Origin: Pseudobacter sp.
GTDB lineage: Bacteria > Bacteroidota > Bacteroidia > Chitinophagales > Chitinophagaceae
Direction: 5' to 3'
Assembly (NCBI GenBank): GCA_017849455.1
Contig: JAFIGX010000025.1
Coordinates: 62,001-126,000 of the forward strand
Length of the DNA: 64,000 nucleotides
Positions 1 to 8,739 of the stretch are shown one piece after another (within the stretch, counting starts at the first letter, position 1; each line of letters starts with the position of its first letter). Under the pieces are notes generated by a model. The model was not told the DNA's origin, ran no database searches, and saw only the letters and a list, made by a program, of their open reading frames with translations. The position numbers and the translations under genes were made by a program.

Positions 1-89
1 GAGCGAACAGCGCCTTGAAGTGCGTGCCACGATGCTGAAAAAATGAGCCGCCTGTATCTCGGTTATCCCCGGTCAACCAAATAGATATT

Positions 90-1610
90 TTAATGTTTGA
101 AGTGCCGCACGCCAGTCATCACCATAGCCAGGTTGTGTTCACGGCAATACTCGATGGAATCTTTATCACGCACGGAACCGCCCGGCTGAATAAAAGCTGT
201 GATGCCTGCTGCATGTCCAAGTTGCACTGAATCATTGAATGGGAAGAAGGCATCGCTGGCCAGTACGGCACCATTGAGATCGAACTGGAACTGCCTGGCT
301 TTTTCCAGTGCCTGCCTCACTGCATCTACGCGGCTGGTTTGTCCGCAGCCTTTCCCGATCAGTTGCCTGTTCTTCACCAGGGCAATGGCATTAGATTTAA
401 GATGTTTGCAAACCAGGTTGGCGAAGATCAGGTCCTCTTTTTCAGCAGGGGTAGCATGGCGGCCGCCTGTTTCTTCCCATTTAGTATAGTTACCGGTATC
501 CGTTTGCTGCACCAGTACTCCATTCAGCACGGAAGCGAACTCATTTCCTTTTTTGAGCGCTGTTTTTTGTTGGAGCAGGATGCGGTTCTTTTTGGATTGC
601 AGGATGCTCAATGCTTCTACATCGAAGGCAGGAGCTATCAATACTTCGAAGAAAATTTCATTGATGGCGTTGGCTGTAACGGTATCGATGGTCGAATTGG
701 AAACGAGCACGCCGCCGAAGGCGCTTTCGGGATCGCCGGCCAGGGCTGCATCCCAGGCTTCTTTCACGGAATTGCGGGCAGCGATGCCGCATACATTGGT
801 ATGTTTGATGATGGCGAAAACCGGTGCGTTATTGCCTGCAAATTCATCGATGAGCTGAACGGCTGCATCTACGTCTACGAGGTTATTGTATGAAAGCTCC
901 TTTCCATGCAATTGGTCGAACATCTTCGAGAGGTCTCCATAAAAAATTCCGGGCTGGTGCGGGTTCTCACCATAGCGGAGGATTTTGGGGCCCGGCACCG
1001 ATTCCACGAAATACAGTGCGTTCTCCGGGTTGAAATATTTGGCGATGGCTACATCATAATGTGCAACGATCTCGAATGCTTTGGCGGCAAAAGCTTTGCG
1101 TTGTTCGAGGGTGGTCTCACCTTTCTGTTCTTTCAGTAATTGTTCCAGTGACAGGTATTCGCTTTTGGCGGCAACCACCAATACGTCTTTAAAATTTTTG
1201 GCGGCTCCGCGGATCATGGAAGGGCCTCCGATATCGATCTTCTCAATGATCGCTTTTTCTTCACTGGTGCTTGCTACTGTTTCTTCGAAGGGGTAGAGGT
1301 CAACGATCACGAGGTCTATGGGAGGAATATTGTATTGCTTCATCTCCTCCACATCCGTTTCATTATCCCTGCGGCCCAGGATGCCGCCGAAAACCGAAGG
1401 GTGCAAGGTCTTCACGCGACCGCCGAGGATGGAAGGATAGGTAGTAAGATCCTCGACCGGAACGACCGGGATGCCGAGCTTTTCGAGAAAGCCCTGGGTG
1501 CCGCCGGTGGAATAGATGGTAATGCCCAGTTGGTGCAATTGATGCGCCAGTGGTTCCAGGCCATCTTTATAAAAAACGGAGATCAGTGCTGATTGAATTT
1601 TTTTGGTCAT
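90..1610 (-). CDS. purH: Bifunctional AICAR transformylase / IMP cyclohydrolase PurH
   Basis: This enzyme carries out the last two steps of de novo purine synthesis in the cytoplasm: it formylates AICAR with 10-formyl-THF and closes the ring to IMP. The 506 residues match the family length. The N-terminal MGS-like cyclohydrolase domain covers about 1-195 (STGGT near 34-38, GGRVKTLHP near 63-71), and the transformylase domain follows, with LRYGENPHQ at 211-219 and the catalytic Lys-His pair at 269-270 in IIKHTNVCG. It ends in RHFKH, the family-typical C-terminus. The ATG at 1610 gives the full N-terminal domain. The next gene on this strand is a comEC homologue 134 bp upstream, so any cotranscription would be loose. 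The assignment is secure. Confidence 0.97.
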   Translation of the reverse strand: MTKKIQSALISVFYKDGLEPLAHQLHQLGITIYSTGGTQGFLEKLGIPVVPVEDLTTYPSILGGRVKTLHPSVFGGILGRRDNETDVEEMKQYNIPPIDLVIVDLYPFEETVASTSEEKAIIEKIDIGGPSMIRGAAKNFKDVLVVAAKSEYLSLEQLLKEQKGETTLEQRKAFAAKAFEIVAHYDVAIAKYFNPENALYFVESVPGPKILRYGENPHQPGIFYGDLSKMFDQLHGKELSYNNLVDVDAAVQLIDEFAGNNAPVFAIIKHTNVCGIAARNSVKEAWDAALAGDPESAFGGVLVSNSTIDTVTANAINEIFFEVLIAPAFDVEALSILQSKKNRILLQQKTALKKGNEFASVLNGVLVQQTDTGNYTKWEETGGRHATPAEKEDLIFANLVCKHLKSNAIALVKNRQLIGKGCGQTSRVDAVRQALEKARQFQFDLNGAVLASDAFFPFNDSVQLGHAAGITAFIQPGGSVRDKDSIEYCREHNLAMVMTGVRHFKH

Positions 1611-1658
1611 ATTTCGACATTGATGTGTTAAGAGGCTGCGCGCCAGTGGGCATTTTTC

Positions 1659-1697
1659 AGTTTGAAGTGCCTACTGCCAATTGCCAACTGCAAACTA
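1659..1697. repeat. GGCAGT-word repeat between comEC and purH
   Basis: On the minus strand this stretch reads as consecutive near-copies of a 7-base word (GCAGTTG, GCAATTG, GCAGTAG), bounded by a short AGTTTG/CAAACT inverted pair. The same words build the insert inside birA at 19827-19915. It lies between the comEC stop at 1745 and the purH start at 1610. Confidence 0.55.
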
Positions 1698-1744
1698 AAA
1701 GTTCGGCACGCAACACCCGCTTTATTGAGAGGCGCAAAGGTAAT

Positions 1745-3889
1745 TCAATACAGGTTCAAAACAAAAGCGCCTTCTCGTGCTGTTGAATGGCAGGGGATTC
1801 CCATCCTTGCAGCTTCCTTTTCCCATTGGACAGTCTTGCGGGTTGAGTTGGACCCATCGATAATGAGCAGCTTACAGGAAAACAAGGTATCGAGTTGTTG
1901 CAGGGAGATGGAGGGATTGTTGGAAACGATGATAATGTCGATGGGGATGCGGTTAACGTTAGCGATGTCTGCCATGAATGATTGGTCATTGCGAATGGGA
2001 GAAAATGGATGGTTGGGGTCGATGAGTAATATGGATTTATTACCGAATTGCAGGAGGGGTGCCTGAAAAAGCAGGTTCGGCAAACTATCGACCTGCTTTA
2101 CCCTGTATAACGACCGGCCAGGTTGGAGGTGATTAGAAACCAGCCGGCCATCCTGCTGCAGGGTGGTATCACCTATGAAGTAGAAATGATCATCCAGTAC
2201 CAGGTCGATAGCCTGGTGATGCGGTATGTGATAAACGATCATCTTTTGCTGATGCCTGTATTGCCAACTTGAAAAGGAATGGATGATGGTAAAAAGAAGA
2301 AGGAGGGAGATGGCAACCAGTAATGCTTTCTTCATTTTTTGAAGTAGCCAAAAGCCAATAGCCGCAATGAAGGCATACAGGATAAAAACCTGGGCCAGAC
2401 TGACAGAGATATTGGAAATAGTAGCGAAGGGCAATTCCGCTGTTCTCTCCATACTGTTGTTCAACAGCCATATCAGCCAGTGAAGCAACCAGCCGATGCC
2501 TTTGGCAGCAAAAGGAATGAATGAAATGGCACACAACAATAATTCTCCCATCAATATAATACTTGAGAGTGGAATGGCCAGCAGGTTGGTGATGAGGAAC
2601 AGGGTGGGGAACTGATGGAAGAGAAATATGCTTACAGGTAATGTGAGTATCTGTGCGGCAATGGTGGTGGAAATCATCTTCCAGAGATTATCTGTTAGTG
2701 TATGCGAAAAGAAAAATAGATGGTAGATGGGTTTTTGAAAAATGGCGATGCTTAGCACTGCTGTATACGACAGTTGAAAGCCTGCATCCCAAAGCCAGGC
2801 AGGCTGCCAGGCAAGCAGTAGGAATGCAGAAGCCGCTAATGAATTGTAGATGGAAGAATTCCTGGAGATGGAATCGCCAATAGCGAGACAGGTAAACATA
2901 ATGGCTGAGCGAAGTATGGAGGGCGAAGCGCCTGCCAGCAGGCTGAATGTCCAGAGACCCGCAATGATCACCAGCGTCTTGATCCATCTTGTGGCAGACC
3001 GGCGGGCAAAGGGTTTGCACAGGAATGAAAGCAGCAGGTATATGATACCCAGGTGCAGGCCCGAAATGGCGATCACATGCACTACCCCTGTGCTGGAATA
3101 TGCCTGGACAAGGTCTTTGTCGAGATCATCTTTATAACCGATCAGCAATGCTTCTGCGAGCCCACATTCTTTGGCGCCGGGAATATACCGGCGAAGGGTG
3201 GAAACGATATGATCTCTTGAATGAAATAGAAAACTGAAAAGATCATGAAGTGGAGATCGCGGAGTATTCGAGGGTGTTATAACGGTGAAGTCCCCGTGAC
3301 GTAGGTATGCCTGGTGATAGATTCCCTGACGGCCGCAGTATTCTTTGAAATCGAATGCGCCAGGGTTGCCGGAATTTTTAACGGGTTGGAGGGCTTTGGT
3401 AAGAACGAGCCTGTCACCGTAATGTACCCGTTGAAAAAGGGAATCTTTCTGAAAATAAAGGAGTATTGTGCCCCTTGCTTTCTTCCACTCATTGCCGGAA
3501 ATAACGGATTCTATGGTAGCGGTGGTTTTCCATGAATTTGGTTTTTCGGATAGGGGTTCCTGGATGGTGACGAGGATTGTATCATGAGGATGGGTGAGGT
3601 GGCCGAACCAGTGTGGGTGCTGGCGTGGGTCATTATAGAAGGAAAGAAGTGTCCCGGTGGAAAGAACAAGAGCGATAATGGCGATGCCTGTCAGGAGCCG
3701 GAACCTGAACTGATACCGGATGGGCAGCCGGGCGAGAATAATGAGGAGGGAGCACGCTATGGCGAAGGTGGTCCAGGTAATTGAGCAGGGTGGTTGAAGA
3801 TAATATTGGATAATAATCCCTGCGATGAGGGGGATAATGAGGCGCAGGAAAGGAGCCTCCTTCCAGTTAAATAAAGGTAGCTGGTGCAT
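1745..3889 (-). CDS. comEC: ComEC/Rec2-family DNA uptake channel
   Basis: A polytopic inner-membrane protein of 714 residues. In the characterised family it forms the channel that moves single-stranded DNA into the cytoplasm during natural transformation. Two N-terminal membrane segments (about 15-30 and 40-85) precede a DUF4131-type soluble domain with NPGAFDFKEYC at 175-185. The competence domain then begins, with the hallmark HVIAISGLHLGI at 271-282 followed by many membrane segments to about 530. The C-terminal part (about 540-714) has the shape of the metallo-beta-lactamase-like domain, but no clear HxHxDH metal motif is visible, so it may be degenerate. The start at 3889 gives a compact N-terminus. 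Whether this organism is competent cannot be told from one gene. Confidence 0.88.
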   Translation of the reverse strand: MHQLPLFNWKEAPFLRLIIPLIAGIIIQYYLQPPCSITWTTFAIACSLLIILARLPIRYQFRFRLLTGIAIIALVLSTGTLLSFYNDPRQHPHWFGHLTHPHDTILVTIQEPLSEKPNSWKTTATIESVISGNEWKKARGTILLYFQKDSLFQRVHYGDRLVLTKALQPVKNSGNPGAFDFKEYCGRQGIYHQAYLRHGDFTVITPSNTPRSPLHDLFSFLFHSRDHIVSTLRRYIPGAKECGLAEALLIGYKDDLDKDLVQAYSSTGVVHVIAISGLHLGIIYLLLSFLCKPFARRSATRWIKTLVIIAGLWTFSLLAGASPSILRSAIMFTCLAIGDSISRNSSIYNSLAASAFLLLAWQPAWLWDAGFQLSYTAVLSIAIFQKPIYHLFFFSHTLTDNLWKMISTTIAAQILTLPVSIFLFHQFPTLFLITNLLAIPLSSIILMGELLLCAISFIPFAAKGIGWLLHWLIWLLNNSMERTAELPFATISNISVSLAQVFILYAFIAAIGFWLLQKMKKALLVAISLLLLFTIIHSFSSWQYRHQQKMIVYHIPHHQAIDLVLDDHFYFIGDTTLQQDGRLVSNHLQPGRSLYRVKQVDSLPNLLFQAPLLQFGNKSILLIDPNHPFSPIRNDQSFMADIANVNRIPIDIIIVSNNPSISLQQLDTLFSCKLLIIDGSNSTRKTVQWEKEAARMGIPCHSTAREGAFVLNLY

Positions 3890-4648
3890 ACTAAAAGCTG
3901 AAAAAAAGGAGTTTAATAAAAATCAATAACCGGAGAAGGAATAGCTAAGTAATTGACTGGCAGATCACTGGTTGAGAAATCTGTTTTCTGGTCGCCGTAA
4001 AGAATGGTATAAGGGAGATAGCGCGGTGTTGTAGGATCTGGTTAAAGCTGGTCATCCCCGCCGGAGGCGGGGTGTTATACTAAACTATAAGATTGTTGGG
4101 AATTCAATAGTTCAGGACAAATATACCAGCTTAACCTGAAAAAAGGACAAGGATAAGGTTAATGGTGGTCTAATAAGGTAACGGTAATTAGTTTTAATAT
4201 GTTGAGTAAGGAAGATCGGAGAAAAAATTTCCTCAAGAATTTTGTTAAACAAAGACCTTGAGGAAATCTGTCGGCGGGTTTTCACAGGAGTATTGGACTT
4301 TGAAAAACGGGATGATAGCAACTCTCCGGTATCTAATTTCAGACAAATAATGCAATGCTGCGCATAAAGCCACTATTATTCGGAACGGTATTTTGCCCGT
4401 GGAAAACACGGATCAGGCAAGACCGTGGTTTAACGGTATAATTCTCCCATTGTTTTACGGTTTTTGGATGTTGGTTTCAACGGTTTTTTGGGGATGTTTT
4501 TCACATGAATCCTTGAATGGCTTCACCTTATAAATAACAGTAATTTATAATCATTTGACTAACACTCAATTGTAACCGAAGTTGCTCTGCCTCCCCGGTA
4601 TACTTTTACAGCAGCAATTCAATTATTCATATTTAAACCCCCCAGACT
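3890..4648. other. Intergenic region upstream of the signalling island
   Basis: This 759-bp gap shows no convincing gene. It holds the GC-rich hairpin at 4056-4072 and three ACGGT-containing repeats between about 4430 and 4490. It probably carries promoters for comEC (leftward) and the 168-aa gene (rightward), but no clear TAnnTTTG box was found. Confidence 0.5.
4056..4072. repeat. Small GC hairpin
   Basis: A perfect 7-bp stem (CCCCGCC / GGCGGGG) with a three-base GGA loop in otherwise AT-rich intergenic DNA. It has no T-tract directly after it on either strand, so a terminator role is not supported. It may be a small dispersed palindrome. Confidence 0.5.
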
Positions 4649-5155
4649 ATGACAGCGATTGAAACAAAATCCTTAAAGGTTGGTAAATACGTGGACACAG
4701 CGCATGTAGATACCGTAATCCGGAACTATAAACAAAAGAGGTGGCTTCAAAATTCTGAAGCAATCGGAAAAGAAGATACATTGAGCCTGTGGTATAGCCT
4801 GCAGGAACTGGAAGAATTCATTCAAAAGGCCAAATCATCAGGAGCGAATGGGATCAGATTGCATTTTGGAGTGTATCCTGAAAACTTTGCTGATAATCCT
4901 GCCGGATCGAATCAGTTGACTATGGTCCTGGTTGCTACGAAGAACAAAGAAACGGAGGAAGGTATGACTGAAAAGAATGTTTATGTAGCCACTGAAAAAG
5001 GTGCAAGATTGTTAGCCTACAACTACGCAGGAATGTGCCCAACTCAATGCCCAAGTACCAAGAAACCTGGAACCAGCGAAGATCCAGATCCGGATTGGGG
5101 TGGACTTGGGGTTACTATCCTGGACCGTGGTGATAAAGGTATGACCATAATCTAG
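4649..5155 (+). CDS. Hypothetical protein, first gene of the signalling island
   Basis: A 168-residue soluble protein that I do not recognise. It has no signal peptide or membrane segment. The body (about 1-130) looks like a mixed alpha/beta fold: a charged N-terminus, a helix at WYSLQELEEFIQKAK (about 48-62), strands around IRLHFGVYPENF, then LTMVLVATKNK and NVYVATEKGARLL. A CPTQCP cysteine pair near 130-135 is followed by a flexible Pro/Asp-rich stretch and a Gly-rich tail ending in MTII. A strong terminator follows at 5189. The gene sits directly ahead of three seven-helix membrane paralogs on the same strand, which suggests but does not prove a shared function. Confidence 0.8.
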   Translation: MTAIETKSLKVGKYVDTAHVDTVIRNYKQKRWLQNSEAIGKEDTLSLWYSLQELEEFIQKAKSSGANGIRLHFGVYPENFADNPAGSNQLTMVLVATKNKETEEGMTEKNVYVATEKGARLLAYNYAGMCPTQCPSTKKPGTSEDPDPDWGGLGVTILDRGDKGMTII

Positions 5156-5188
5156 TAATTTCAAACGTCTATAAAATAAGTTAACCTG

Positions 5189-5222
5189 AAGCCTCCTGAT
5201 CATTAATCAGGGGGCTTTTTTA
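5189..5222 (+). terminator. Rho-independent terminator after the 168-aa gene
   Basis: A 12-bp stem with one mismatch (AAGCCTCCTGAT / ATCAGGGGGCTT) and a 5-base loop is followed directly by a T-run. It lies 34 bp past the stop codon, so the 168-aa gene is probably a single-gene transcript, at least in part separate from the membrane genes. Confidence 0.85.
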
Positions 5223-5267
5223 TTTAACATTGACTTTTCTAAGTATTATATAAGCTATATTGGGGTA

Positions 5268-5915
5268 ATGTATTTTCCAGCATCACTCTATTTTGAATTA
5301 ATAAGCTTAATTGCCTCGATCACTCTTTTCTTTCAAAAGGGAACCCCATTTTATCTCAAATTATTTCCACCATTCCTACTGATAACTTTGATATTGGAGA
5401 TAATCGGATTTGAATTTGCAAAAAACGGACAAAACAATCTCGCACTATACAATTATTCTGGTATTCTTAGCTTTTCTTTTTATTTGTTCTACCTGCGAAA
5501 TATTGTGCATAGCCCTAAGGCAAAGAGGATCATCGAGCATCTGTTATGGATCTATCCACTTCTGACAATCTTTAATATCTATTTCATACAAAAAAACGCT
5601 TTTCATTCAATGACTTTCTCATTAGGATGCCTGCTTGTCGTGGCAACTTGTATCTATTACTTCTTTGAATTATTCAGGCAACCGAAATATGTGAATTTAT
5701 TAAAAGAACCTTCCTTCTGGATTTGTTCTGGATTGCTATTCTTTTTCTGTTGTACATTTCCCCTGATTGGACTGACGAATTACCTATATCGCATTTCAAA
5801 GGCCATCTCCAGAAATTTTGGCTCCATTCTAACAATTGTAAATTTTCTTCTGTATTCTTTGTTTACCATCGCATTCTTATGTAGACTAAATTTTCGATCT
5901 AAGAGTATGAAATGA
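5268..5915 (+). CDS. Seven-helix membrane protein, paralog A
   Basis: A 215-residue integral membrane protein of unrecognised family with about seven predicted helices (roughly 5-23, 30-50, 62-82, 90-107, 112-134, 148-168, 183-205). It shares a motif set with the genes at 6265 and 7914: NN..LYNYSG at the start of helix 3, HS.T...G..LVV..C.YY..ELF in helix 5, and FWICSGLLFFF in helix 6. It is the most diverged of the three. There is no enzymatic or transport motif and no large soluble domain, so a sensory or scaffolding role is only an inference from the kinase/regulator pair downstream. The DNA is clearly AT-richer than the flanking housekeeping genes. Start ATG at 5268 begins MYF, like the paralogs. 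Confidence 0.78.
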   Translation: MYFPASLYFELISLIASITLFFQKGTPFYLKLFPPFLLITLILEIIGFEFAKNGQNNLALYNYSGILSFSFYLFYLRNIVHSPKAKRIIEHLLWIYPLLTIFNIYFIQKNAFHSMTFSLGCLLVVATCIYYFFELFRQPKYVNLLKEPSFWICSGLLFFFCCTFPLIGLTNYLYRISKAISRNFGSILTIVNFLLYSLFTIAFLCRLNFRSKSMK

Positions 5916-6264
5916 GCATTTTCAATTCCTATTCAGAATGCTTGTTGTAATGAACTTTCCCATCAAGTTAAACTTCTGTATGAGTATCTAAAAAGTTGAA
6001 TAAAACCGGTCGCAATTGAAATCGCAGAATTGTGTAGGTGCTACATACTTAATTTTCTTGTTTGCATAGAAGTTTTTAATGAAATTTGGCTTTGCCATCT
6101 ACAAAAAGGTTCGATCCCTTTTTTATCTTGGACCTTGTTGATTATATGCGTATCGCACTGCCTGGATAAACCCTTCACATACGTAGATATTCGAATGCTC
6201 TTAGGATGAGCTTTTCAGTTTATCAGATTTTATTTAATAAGAATCTTACAACAACCCATTGTCT
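5916..6264. other. Intergenic region between paralogs A and B
   Basis: About 350 bp of AT-rich DNA without a supported gene. A weak stem of seven A/T-rich pairs around 6103-6123 is the only local structure noted. The length suggests that paralog B has its own promoter, but none could be identified. Confidence 0.4.
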
Positions 6265-6957
6265 ATGTATTATATTCTACTATACATTTATCTTACAATT
6301 CTTTGGCTTTGCTTTTTGGCAGCACTAACAATAACCTTTAGAAGTAATACTCCTTCCTATATAAAATGGTTTTCGCCAACCTTAATTTCAATTATAATAG
6401 TAACTATCGTTGCTCATCGAATTGCAGTTAAAACTCAAAACAACCACGCTATTTATAATCTTTTTTCTGTTTATACTACAGTCTTTTATATTTTGATAAT
6501 GCGGGTGATTATTCAAAATAAGAAAATGAAAAGAGTAATAAGCGTTTGTTGTTTAATCTATCCTTTTATCGCTCTTACAAACATTTTTTATTTTCAAGGA
6601 ATGGATAGTTTTCATACCTACACTAATAGTATAGGCTCAACTCTTATTGTTGGATCTTGTGCCTATTATCTGCAAGAAGTCTTTTTTGTTGATGAACCTG
6701 TTCCGAATCTTACTAAACGTCCTGATTTTTGGATTTGCCTAGGGCTGTTCTTTTTTTATGGTGTAACATTTGTAAGCTTTGCCGGAATCCATATCATTAG
6801 TGCCTCTTCCCTTTCGTTCATTAATGTTATGTCTTGTATTATGATGCTTTCGAATTACGGTTTGTATATATTTTTTCTTATTGCATTCTTTTGTTGTATG
6901 AGGTATCCAGGTAAGGTTGACTGCATGAGACATGTGAAAACACAATTGTTTGAGTAA
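6265..6957 (+). CDS. Seven-helix membrane protein, paralog B
   Basis: A 230-residue protein with about seven membrane helices, homologous to the products at 5268 and 7914. It is closer to 7914: both have NNH..YN.FSV before helix 3, YYLQE[VL]FF at the end of helix 5, and a GL.FFYG.TF motif in helix 6 followed by a His. The ATG at 6265 is preferred over the TTG at 6259 because all three paralogs then begin with Met-Tyr. Nearly every codon ends in A or T, which contrasts with the kinase gene 1.8 kb downstream. Function is unknown. The lack of soluble domains fits a small-ligand or membrane-state sensor, but this is inference. Confidence 0.78.
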   Translation: MYYILLYIYLTILWLCFLAALTITFRSNTPSYIKWFSPTLISIIIVTIVAHRIAVKTQNNHAIYNLFSVYTTVFYILIMRVIIQNKKMKRVISVCCLIYPFIALTNIFYFQGMDSFHTYTNSIGSTLIVGSCAYYLQEVFFVDEPVPNLTKRPDFWICLGLFFFYGVTFVSFAGIHIISASSLSFINVMSCIMMLSNYGLYIFFLIAFFCCMRYPGKVDCMRHVKTQLFE

Positions 6958-7238
6958 CCCACTTTGAAATAATTGTAAAAAGTACTAATCTGAACATGAT
7001 TACTATTTATGGGCTATTTTTAGTCAAAGCAGATACTCATGATGTATTAATTATCAGTAATTTTCCGGAAATAAAATATCCGGCAGTAACCAGGCCTTGA
7101 TTTAGATATCGTTTTCGAAAACTGGCTATTAAATGTTCCGGATAAATATTACTTCAGTAAAGCCATGCCTGATGTACGTAATAGCCCCTTCTGTTTTGGT
7201 CACTTTTCTGACCTGACTGTGGAAGCCTTCGATGGTAA
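6958..7238. other. Intergenic DNA before the decayed DUF4160 remnant
   Basis: AT-rich sequence without an intact gene. The stretch around 7150-7238 may hold the 5' part of the decayed DUF4160 gene, shifted in frame, but I could not read it with confidence. Confidence 0.35.
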
Positions 7239-7445
7239 CATAAATCACCTCATATCCATGTTAAGTATGGAGAAATGGAAGGACTTTACGAGATACCGAA
7301 TGGTAACTTGTTAGAAGGATCTTTACCAGGAAATAAGGAAAAATTAGTATAGGCATGGATTGAAATTCATCAAGAAGAACTAATGGCAAATTGGTAATTA
7401 GCTGTGACGGGTAACCAAATCTTTAAAATTGATCCTTTAAAATAA
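7239..7445 (+). pseudogene. Decayed DUF4160 gene (partner of DUF2442)
   Basis: Reading the frame that starts at 7239 gives HKSPHIHVKYGE, then a strand/turn ending in GNLLEGSLPGNKEKLV, then AWIEIHQEELMANW and LAVTGNQIFKIDPLK. This is the recognisable DUF4160 layout, with the PHxH core and a C-terminal helix. Two in-frame stops interrupt it: TAG at 7350-7352, where relatives have Lys/Gln before AWI, and TAA at 7395-7397, where relatives have Glu in NWEL. Each is explained by one base change. The 5' end is missing or frameshifted. The intact families usually occur as adjacent pairs of small proteins of uncertain, possibly toxin-antitoxin-like, function. Confidence 0.75.
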
Positions 7446-7451
7446 TAGATT

Positions 7452-7679
7452 ATGAACCCGAGAGTTGCAATAGTGAAATATGAAAACCCGTATATGCTTA
7501 TTCTTACTTTTACCAATAAATAGATAAAAGAATTTGATTTTAGTAATTATCTAAACTATCTTGTATATATGGTTCTCAAAGACCAGGCATTTTGCAAGAG
7601 AGCTAAAGTGTTTAATGGAGCCGTTGTTTGGGATGAAAATACTGACTTCGACCCAGATACTCTTTTTGTAGAAAGCTAA
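7452..7679 (+). pseudogene. Decayed DUF2442 gene
   Basis: Six bases after the DUF4160 remnant, an ATG opens MNPRVAIVKYENPYMLILTF, and the same frame continues as IKEFDFSNYLNY, KDQAFCKRAKVFNGAVVWD and DFDPDTLF to a TAA at 7677. This is the full DUF2442 pattern of about 75 residues. A single in-frame TAG at 7521-7523 breaks it after TFTNK. The rest of the frame is undamaged, so inactivation looks recent, or the stop could be read through. The pair order DUF4160-DUF2442 is the one usually found. Confidence 0.8.
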
Positions 7680-7913
7680 CCTTTACCTACCTCTTCTTTT
7701 TTATTTTAATGAGTTTTAATTTTTAAGATCATCTCATTCTGAATGGTCGAATGCATAATTAATATTTCAAAAGCCCCATGTGCCCTTCATAATTGAGGGA
7801 ATTTTTCAAGTATTGATTTTTTCATGCGGTGGACGTTTATTATCTGAAAGAATTCAATTTATAATTATTGTTTTCAAGAAATATTCAATGATGAACGAAT
7901 CATTTTTTCTTCT

Positions 7914-8582
7914 ATGTATTTTACTCTATTTTATTTTAATATAGGTATACTAGGTCTTTGTTTGCTGGCAAGTCTTATTCCGTTTTTTCGAAAAGACGCA
8001 CCAACTTTTCTTCGTTATTTTTTTCTACTCGTTTCCTGTACACTTACTGCAAAATTCCTGGGCCATAAGCTTGCTATTGATGTCGGTAATAATCATATTG
8101 TATATAATTTTTTCTCTGTCGTCACGATTGATTTTTACCTATTTCTCTTGCGCATCTTTATCCAGAATCGGAATGTGAAATCATTTATTCTTTTTTGGAT
8201 TTGTCTTTTTTCAGTTTGTTCTTTGCTAAACATATTCTTTTTACAAGGGCTGAACAATTTTCATACGATTACCTATGGATTTGGCGCAATGTTGGTCGTT
8301 GGTTGCTGCGTTTATTATCTCCAAGAATTATTTTTTGCTGCGAATCCCCCTACCAACTTGCGATATAATTCTGTGTTTTGGGTAGTCATGGGCCTATTGT
8401 TCTTTTATGGAGCTACTTTTATAGGGTTAACAGCAACTCATTTAATGGTGGGGCTTCCCGAGCATTTTCTGAATATTATGACCTTTTTTTTAATGATTTC
8501 TGACCAAATGCTGTATGTGGTATTTACGATCTCTCTCGTATGCCTTTTAATAAAGCCTAAAGTAGAAAAAGAATCTATTTAG
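7914..8582 (+). CDS. Seven-helix membrane protein, paralog C
   Basis: A 222-residue membrane protein with about seven helices, homologous to 5268 and 6265. Shared marks are the FRK..P.FL turn after helix 1, GNNHIVYNFFSV at the start of helix 3, R.FIQN at its end, FH..TYGFGAMLVVGCCVYYLQELFF through helix 5, and FWVVMGLLFFYGATF in helix 6. It lies 157 bp ahead of the histidine kinase and is the paralog most likely to be cotranscribed with it. AT-rich like A and B. No known family is recognised. Confidence 0.78.
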   Translation: MYFTLFYFNIGILGLCLLASLIPFFRKDAPTFLRYFFLLVSCTLTAKFLGHKLAIDVGNNHIVYNFFSVVTIDFYLFLLRIFIQNRNVKSFILFWICLFSVCSLLNIFFLQGLNNFHTITYGFGAMLVVGCCVYYLQELFFAANPPTNLRYNSVFWVVMGLLFFYGATFIGLTATHLMVGLPEHFLNIMTFFLMISDQMLYVVFTISLVCLLIKPKVEKESI

Positions 8583-8739
8583 CGTATAAATATGCAACAT
8601 TTGTGAATCCCTCCTCATGTCTCTACCCAATACCAAAATTTATTTCTTATTTTGTTCCCTGAAAATGCCTTATCCCTTCAACCTGTCCTATTTCAACCCT
8701 TGAAAACCCTTACATTATTATTTTTACTATTCCCATTTT

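Noticed and set aside
2..46. Possible last 14 codons of a plus-strand gene entering from the left edge
   Set aside because: An open frame reaches a TGA at 44-46, but 14 codons with no recognisable motif are too little to call a gene.
4112..4321. 69-codon minus-strand ORF in the gap before the 168-aa gene
   Set aside because: The sequence looks random, has no plausible leader or motif, and covers repeated intergenic elements.
6100..6125. Terminator between paralogs A and B
   Set aside because: The stem is seven pairs, mostly A-T, with a large loop; too weak to support.
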